Positions 57,173-64,000 of a stretch of 64,000 nt of DNA are shown one piece after another (position 1 is the first letter of the stretch; every line of letters starts with the position of its first letter). The stretch spans positions 620,001 to 684,000 of the forward strand of contig NW_020194643.1 in NCBI RefSeq assembly GCF_002865645.1, written 5' to 3'. Made by a program: the position numbers and the translations under genes. The DNA comes from Hyaloscypha bicolor E. Taxonomy: Eukaryota; Ascomycota; Leotiomycetes; Helotiales; Hyaloscyphaceae. Below the pieces are notes generated by a model, which saw only the letters and a program-made list of their open reading frames with translations, was not told where the DNA came from and did no database searches.

Positions 57173-60100
57173 TTAATTTTATTACTTTAATTTTAAGATA
57201 TTTTAATAATAAAAATCATTTCTTTAAGTTATATAAATAATATTTAAAAGAAATTTAAATAAAGGAACTAATATAATAACTTTTATAATAATTATATATA
57301 TAATTATAAATATTTTTATTATTATTATAAGTATAAAATCTAGAACTTAAAAAGTATAATTAAATTATATTTATTTTAATAATTTAAAGCCAAAAAAGAA
57401 AAAAAGTTCTCGAAAAAGTTTCAAATTTAAATAATTATAAATTATATATAAGCCTATATATTTATTAAATAAAGTTATAATATATAATTTTACTTTTACT
57501 TTTTAACTTTAATTTTATATATTTAGCTAATTCTAGTTTAATTCTTATTAATATTATATATTATAATAATTATAATAATACTTTTTTTTTATAAAAAAAC
57601 TTATTTTTAAGCTTTAAAAGTTTATAATAAATTTTTAAAATATATAAATTTTTATTAATTATATAATAAAAACTAAAAGGCTTTAATATATAATTATAAT
57701 AAAAAATATATTTTAATATATTTTAATTAATATTATAAGTTTTAAGGTAATTTTAATTATTAGTAGATTTTAATATAAATATTTTAAAGAATTAAGAAAT
57801 TATTATTTAATAAAAAAGCTATATATTATTTTAAATTTGAATTTTATTATTTTTATTAATTTTAATATTTGAGCTTTTTATAAAATAATTTTATTATTAA
57901 TATTTTCTAAATATTATATTTCGTTTTTTATTTTATAATTCTAATAATAAAAACTTTAGATTTATTTATTTAAAATAAAAATTATTTAAAATTTTATATA
58001 ATTTCTTTATATAAAATACTAGATATATTTTTATTAACTTTAAAAATTTAAGCTTAAAAGTATTTATTTTGTTTTATAATTTTATATAAGCCTTTTATTT
58101 AATAAATTTTTTTTTTAATATTTAATATTTTTTTATATTTTATATTTTATTTTAAAGTTTATTAGTTAATAATATTTATTAATTTAAATAATATATTTTT
58201 TTATATTATTTATTATAATTTATAAAGCTATATTATTAAGGCTTTTATTATATATAAATATTACTAAAGTATTTATTAAAGTTATAAAAGTTTCGAATTT
58301 TAAATTAATAAATATTTCTATTTTTAAATTAAATATTTTTAGTTTTTTATTTTTCTAATATATTTTTTCAGAAATTCTATTTAGGTTTTTTATATATAGA
58401 ATATAATTATTATAATTATAAAACTTAAAGTAATTATTATAGATTTCGAAATTATAATTAAATTTATTTTAATAATTTTCGAATAAATAATAATTTAAAA
58501 GAATTTAAAAATAATATTATTAATTTATTACTTTTTTTTATAAATAATAATAAATAATTAGAATTTATTAATAAGCTAGTCGAATTTATTAAAAGAATTC
58601 GAAATTATATATTAAAATTATTAAAATAATAATATTTTATTTATTTAAATTTTAATATTAGAAATTAAAGCTTTTAAAGAAATTATAAATATTTATATAA
58701 GCCTTTTTATATATATATATATTAAAAAAGCTAGTTATTATAAAAATATATTTCTTAATTTAGTATAATCTAATAAAGAAATAATATAATAAAAATAAAA
58801 ATAAAAATAATAATTTATAGATTTTTATAAAACTATAATTTTACTAGTTTATATAATAGTATTATATTTATATATAATATTATATAATTTGTTTTTTTTT
58901 AAATATATTAATTTTATATTTTTAATATTTTAATATTTTAATTTTTTTATTTCTAATTATTTTTAATATTTCTTTAAATTTCTTAAAAGCTATTCTAAAT
59001 AATAGTTTTATTATTTTATTAATAATTATTTTAGTTATTAAAATATAAGCTATCTAGACTTTTTATATTTTTATTAGAATTTAAATAAAATAATTATAAA
59101 AATAAAAGCTTTTAGCTAAAATAATTACTTTTTAATTATTTCTTAATATATAAACCTTAATTTTTTTAATATATTATAATTAGCTTAAATTCTTAAAAAT
59201 TTATATAATTTTTATTTTTATTTATAATTTGAAATAATTATTAAAAAAAAATTTAATTATAAGATTAGTCTTTTATAAAATATTTTTTTAATTAGATTTA
59301 TTACTAGCCTAATTAATATTAGAATAAAAAATAAAAAATATAAATTCTTTTTATAAAGTATTTATTAATAAGTAATAAGATAATAGAATAAATTAATAAG
59401 TTATAAAACTATAGTATTAAATTTAGTATAGAACTAATTTCTATTTCTCTTATAAGGTTTAGGGAAGCCTTTTCTAAATAGGAAACCCCGATAATATATA
59501 TATAATTAGTAATTTATAAGCCTAATACTTATAATATTAAAGAACTACTAATTTCTCTAATTAATACCTGTAATATTCGAAATTCATTATATATTCTTAA
59601 GTTATATATAACTCTATATATATTATAATTATATTTTCTTCTTAGAATCTTATTTCTAAGATTTATTAATCTATTCTAGTAAATATTTAATTAATTATAT
59701 ATTTAATTAAGGTAAACTTCTAGTATCTTAGGAAATAGTTTTATTAATATAATCTAGATAATAGATATAAAAATCATTTAATTAGATTAGAGCTAAATAA
59801 GTAAGAAAGAAAAGTAATTATATTTTAGATATAAGAGCTAGCTAGTAATTATAATTTTATTTAAAATCTGAGTATTCTAATTAGCTTAATTTAAAATATT
59901 AAAATACTATTCTATAAAATTAATATTACTTATTAGATTTATATTAGAATAATTTAAATAGTTATATAAAAAAAATTTAATAAATATTCGTATAAGAAAC
60001 TTATATAAATATTTCTAAGATTCTAGAAATTATTTATAGGTTTCTAGAAATATATATTAATTAGTTATATTAATTTCCGATTAGAACTAGTATAAAAACT

Positions 60101-61839
60101 AGTAATTAATTCAGGTAGTTTTCTATTTCTATAAAAGAACCTTTTTATATTATTATATATTCTTTTTCTTTCTAATAATTATATATATAATAACTTTTTC
60201 TATTATTACCTTCTAGTTTCTTCTTTTACTCTTTTTTAAGTTTTTTTTAATTTTTTTTAATTAATTCTATAATATTTTTTTCTGGCTTTATTATTTATTT
60301 ATATAATAATAAGTATAAAAATAACTTTATAGCTTTCTTTTCTATTACTAGTAAATACTTATTAATCTCTTTACTTTATATATTATAGTATCTAATAAAA
60401 AGAATTATAACTATTATAATAAGAATTCTAAATTTTATATATTAGTAAGTTCTTTAGCTTTAATATTTATTAAAGCTAATATAATTTCAGATTTCTTATT
60501 ACTTATTAGAAGCTTATTAGTTCTAGGAAAATACTATTATAATTTTTAAGAAATTTCTTAAAATATATCCTAAATAGTATTATATTAATAAAGATAATAT
60601 TATTAATTAGGTTTTTAAAAACTAGAAAAATACTAATAAGTTTTGAAATTCTTTTTCCTGTTTTAATAAAGCAGATAATAATACTATTTAGATTAGTATT
60701 CTAAAGAGAAGTTTTTTCTAATATATTTAGGTATTTACTAATTTCTTAAAAGAATACTATAAAGTTTATTTTTAAGATATTAATCTTATTATTAAACTTA
60801 TTACTAAAATTACTAAATAATTTATTACTAGTATTTTAAATACTAATAATATAATATTTATAGCTATTTAGGACCCAATTTTAAAAATTCGGGCATTTTA
60901 TAAAAAATATATAACTATTATAAATTTTTTTTTAATATTTTTAATACTAATATTATTATAATATAATTATATTTTATTAAGAAATAAGTAGATTCCGGAA
61001 AGTATTAGTTAATTCTTTATTAAATTCTAAATAGAGCTAGTATTTAGTATTCTTATTTTAGAAATTAGGAATTTATAGAAATTAGAGTTTATTTATTTAA
61101 GATATTTATAACTGGTTTATTTATAATAAATCTTTTTTAATTCTGAATCTTTTTCTAATAATTTAAATATAATTCTTATAAGCCTTAATAAAATTCTAGA
61201 AAACCTTTATAAATAAAAAAACCTAGAAAAATAATATTTCTATTATTACTCCGGGCCTTTTCTTAGCTATTTAGGTTCTTTTTTTTTTTTAAGTAGCCTT
61301 TTTTTTAATAGTTCAGAATTCTTTTTAATTTTAAGAAGTTATTAAAAGATAGTTTCAGATTTCAAGCTATAGTTTTAGTTATATAATTTTAGAAGTTTCT
61401 TAGAATTTTTAAGATTAAAAAAAGTAAATAACTAGATATTATAATCTTTAGACTAGGCTTTCTATTTAATTAAATACTATTACTTCTTATTTCTATTATC
61501 TTATTAGTAATTAATAATAGCCTCTATTTCCTATTTTTATTCTTTATTATTATTTACTAATTCCGGAAGTTTTCTAAAGAAATATAAATATAATTCTTAA
61601 CTTTTTTTTATTATATATTTTTTTAAAAAAGAAATATAAAAAGTTAGATATAAATAATTATATATATTTAGTAATTCTAACTTATATACTAAATTACTAA
61701 TATATTTAAGGATCCTAAATAGACTTATAAATTTTGGTTTAAGCTTTTCTATTTTAAATTTAATATTTTTTATTAATAATATTATCTAAACTTTTTTAGA
61801 ATAATATTTAGTTAACTAGTATTTATTATAATAGGTTTC
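57173..61839. other. extremely AT-rich RIP-mutated block
   Basis: Sequence consisting largely of A and T with long TTTAATAT-type runs and hardly any CpG. No open frame. Apart from the repeat at 59350-59750, I could not assign remnants. The composition and neighbours indicate transposon sequence destroyed by C-to-T mutation. Confidence 0.8.
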
Positions 61840-64000
61840 CCGGTTATTTTATATATAATACTATAAATTATCAAGCTTTTTTTATTTTATTTTAAGGATT
61901 TCTAGCCTCTTATATATAGCTAGTACCTTTTCTATAATTCTGTTTTTAGGATTTTATAGAAATTAAAAGTAGTATTTATAATATATATAAAAAGATATAT
62001 TTTATAAAACCTAATATTTTAAATTATTATATATAAATTCTATAAAAAATAACTTTTTAAACGAGTTATTTTTTTAAGTATTATAATAGTATTTCAGATA
62101 ATATTTCAGGGCCTGGTTTTGCTTTTCTATTTAACTATTTATCTAAAAATAATAAACTATATTTAAATACTATTTATATATTAAATAGAAATAAAAAGTA
62201 AACTAGAACTAGCTAATAAATACTATTTCTTAATTAGAAATAATTCTATTAAAAGAGCTAAAAATCGAGAAAATATATTTCTATATAATTTTAGTAAACT
62301 CTAGAAAGTTAATAGTTTTATAATATATAATATATTTTATTATTTTAAAATACTAGTTAATAATTATAAAAATTATATTAAAATCGGGACCTTTTATTAG
62401 ATTCTTATATAATAATAAACCTATAATAAAATCTATAGAAATCTTATTTTAAAATCTTTTAGGCTATAATAAACTACTAAATAAATTATATAGTAAATGC
62501 CTCTTTATCTTAATTCTCTAGTAAATATTATATTATTAATAATAATTATAAATATTTTCTTTTATATTCTTCTAATACTAGAACTTTTTAAGAAGCTTAA
62601 AAGTTTTCTTTATTCTATAATATTCGGCTATTAGATTATTATAATAAAGCTTTATAACTTCTTAATATAAAGCAGGATTATTAGATATAATAATTCTTAA
62701 ATAGTATTTAAATAGACCCGAATTATTTTTCTAAATTTCTTTTCTCTTAATATTTTTCTTACTAAGCCTCTATTTTATAATATTCTAATATTAAGAATTA
62801 TTTCTCTGAATTATCTAAATAATATCTAGATAATATCTAGAAGAAATTTAGATAAAAGAACTAGTACTATAGCTCTTTTAGTAGCTATATATATTTATAT
62901 ATAAGGAATTAGATATTTATAATTATCTAATTTAAAAATTCGAGAAACCGAAAAGTTTTTAGTTTTATTAAATAATATAGTTATAGATATTTCTATTATA
63001 TTAGCTATAATAATAGAGCCTTTAAGATATTTTTCTATATTTTATTTCTTAACTAATTCTATAATTAAGAAATCTATAAGATAATCTATTTATTTATTTT
63101 ATAATAAATATTTTTCTTTAGCTATTATAAATATAATAAGTATTAAATAATACTTATTTTAAAAAAGAGAACTTTTTAGATATTTATAAGAATCTCTGAA
63201 TTATAATTATAAAAGCTTTTTTTAGCTTATTTTAAAAGGTTAGAAGCCAAATTATATTAATAGAACCTTTTTTATAATTAAATCTTTTACTAGATCTATT
63301 TACTAGATTTGAAATATTTTTATAATAAATAATATTAAAATTAAATATTATAAAATATATTATTTAATATACTTAATAGTTTTCTAAATACTTTATTTCT
63401 ATAAAGTATTAAAGATTATTATAGTTTATAATAACCTCAATTATAAACCTAAACTTTTTAAAGTAATAATACTAATATTTAAAGGCTTTAATAATTATAA
63501 ATAGCTTTCTATTATAGGTACTATAGTTATATTTGGCTCTAAAGAGTTTCCGGAACTAGAATACTACTAGATATTAGTATTTTTTCGGGCTATTACTAGA
63601 ATTAACTTATTATAAAATAGTACTAGTAATTATAAATTTCAATATATTAGTTTTAATATAAATTTTTTTAGAAGAATTAAAATAGACTAGGATAAGTATT
63701 ATAGTAAAAGCTTTTTTTAAAGTCTTAAAGCTTTTAGCTACTTTATTTATTTATATAAAAGAACCGGATTTCCGGCTCTTTTTTATTTCTTTTAAGAAAT
63801 TTATTAAACCTATAATTACTTAAAAATAATAGTAAATAAATCTGTAATAGAAATTAGTAAATCCAATAAATATTTAGATATTATAGAATAATTCTAGTTC
63901 TAGCTATTTAATAATACTATAAACTTGTTTAGGATTTATATAAATACTTTTTATTTTAATAAAAAAGTTCAAAAATTCGATTTTCTTAATATTAAACTTA
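61840..64000 (-). pseudogene. RIP-degraded Ty3/gypsy pol (reverse transcriptase, RNase H, integrase)
   Basis: Despite stops in every frame, the minus strand keeps the order of a gypsy-type pol. At 63800-64000 lies the end of reverse transcriptase ('FTNFYYRFI' and flanking residues). At 63260-63800 is the connection and RNase H ('FRKLFRAKYNYSTYNRKLF', 'KAFKYYYYFKKF'-like, 'NLVNRSSK'). At 61840-62700 is integrase ('ISIDFIIGLLLYKN', 'IIEKVLAIYKRLEIL' and an 'AYHPQTDGQTE'-like area reduced to 'SIEKQNQALKYYL'-type sequence). Residue changes follow Gln to stop, Ala/Thr to Ile and Arg/Gly to Lys, i.e. C:G to T:A. The 5' part lies beyond the window. Confidence 0.8.

Noticed and set aside
53735..64000. 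Centromere or telomere identity for the AT-rich block
   Set aside because: No telomeric repeats; the AT-richness is explained by RIP on retroelements, and nothing here tests centromere function.

Overview
The window reads as nuclear DNA of a filamentous ascomycete (Pezizomycotina, possibly Leotiomycetes; this placement is an inference). Genes are compact and carry many 46-90 nt introns with GT...CTRAC...AG signals. The protein families are typically fungal (Vhc1, Cym1, fungal ODC, fungal transcription-factor-like proteins). The right end is an AT-rich block in which retrotransposon coding sequence is riddled with C-to-T/G-to-A changes, the pattern of repeat-induced point mutation (RIP).

Layout. 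1-11.2 kb: an uncharacterised nuclear-looking protein, an acidic-tailed protein, a RING protein and the DNA polymerase delta small subunit. 11.6-13.3 kb: relics of a D-amino-acid-oxidase-like and a gamma-glutamyltransferase-like gene. 14-17.3 kb: a small secreted or GPI-type protein and a vacuolar amino-acid transporter. 19-30 kb: an alpha/beta-hydrolase pseudogene, a zinc-free MDR oxidoreductase, a fungal transcription-factor-like protein, a Vhc1 cation-chloride cotransporter, and a nitronate monooxygenase pseudogene with four in-frame stops. 30.4-38 kb: RNA polymerase II subunit Rpb11, a Zn-cluster-like protein, the six-exon LSM5, a WRN-type exonuclease and ornithine decarboxylase. 39.7-49.9 kb: the mitochondrial presequence protease Cym1, a solo LTR with target-site duplication and a MITE-like element, taxilin, an uncharacterised protein and an intact nitronate monooxygenase. 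50.3-53.7 kb: a complete nitric oxide synthase (oxygenase plus reductase). 53.7-64 kb: nested, decayed LTR retroelements, including a Ty3/gypsy pol on the minus strand.

Most genes are housekeeping (replication, transcription, RNA decay and splicing, polyamines, mitochondrial proteolysis, vacuolar transport). The notable accessory part is the nitric oxide synthase. It is followed on the same strand by a nitronate monooxygenase, and its start codon lies about 60 bp from the RIP-mutated block. Several genes (Rpb11, LSM5, the transcription-factor-like gene, taxilin, NOS) become visible only when exons are joined; exon joins below were checked for frame by hand. Pol delta, AVT, Vhc1, ODC, Cym1, Rpb11, LSM5, taxilin and NOS are recognised from family motifs, not from a database search.
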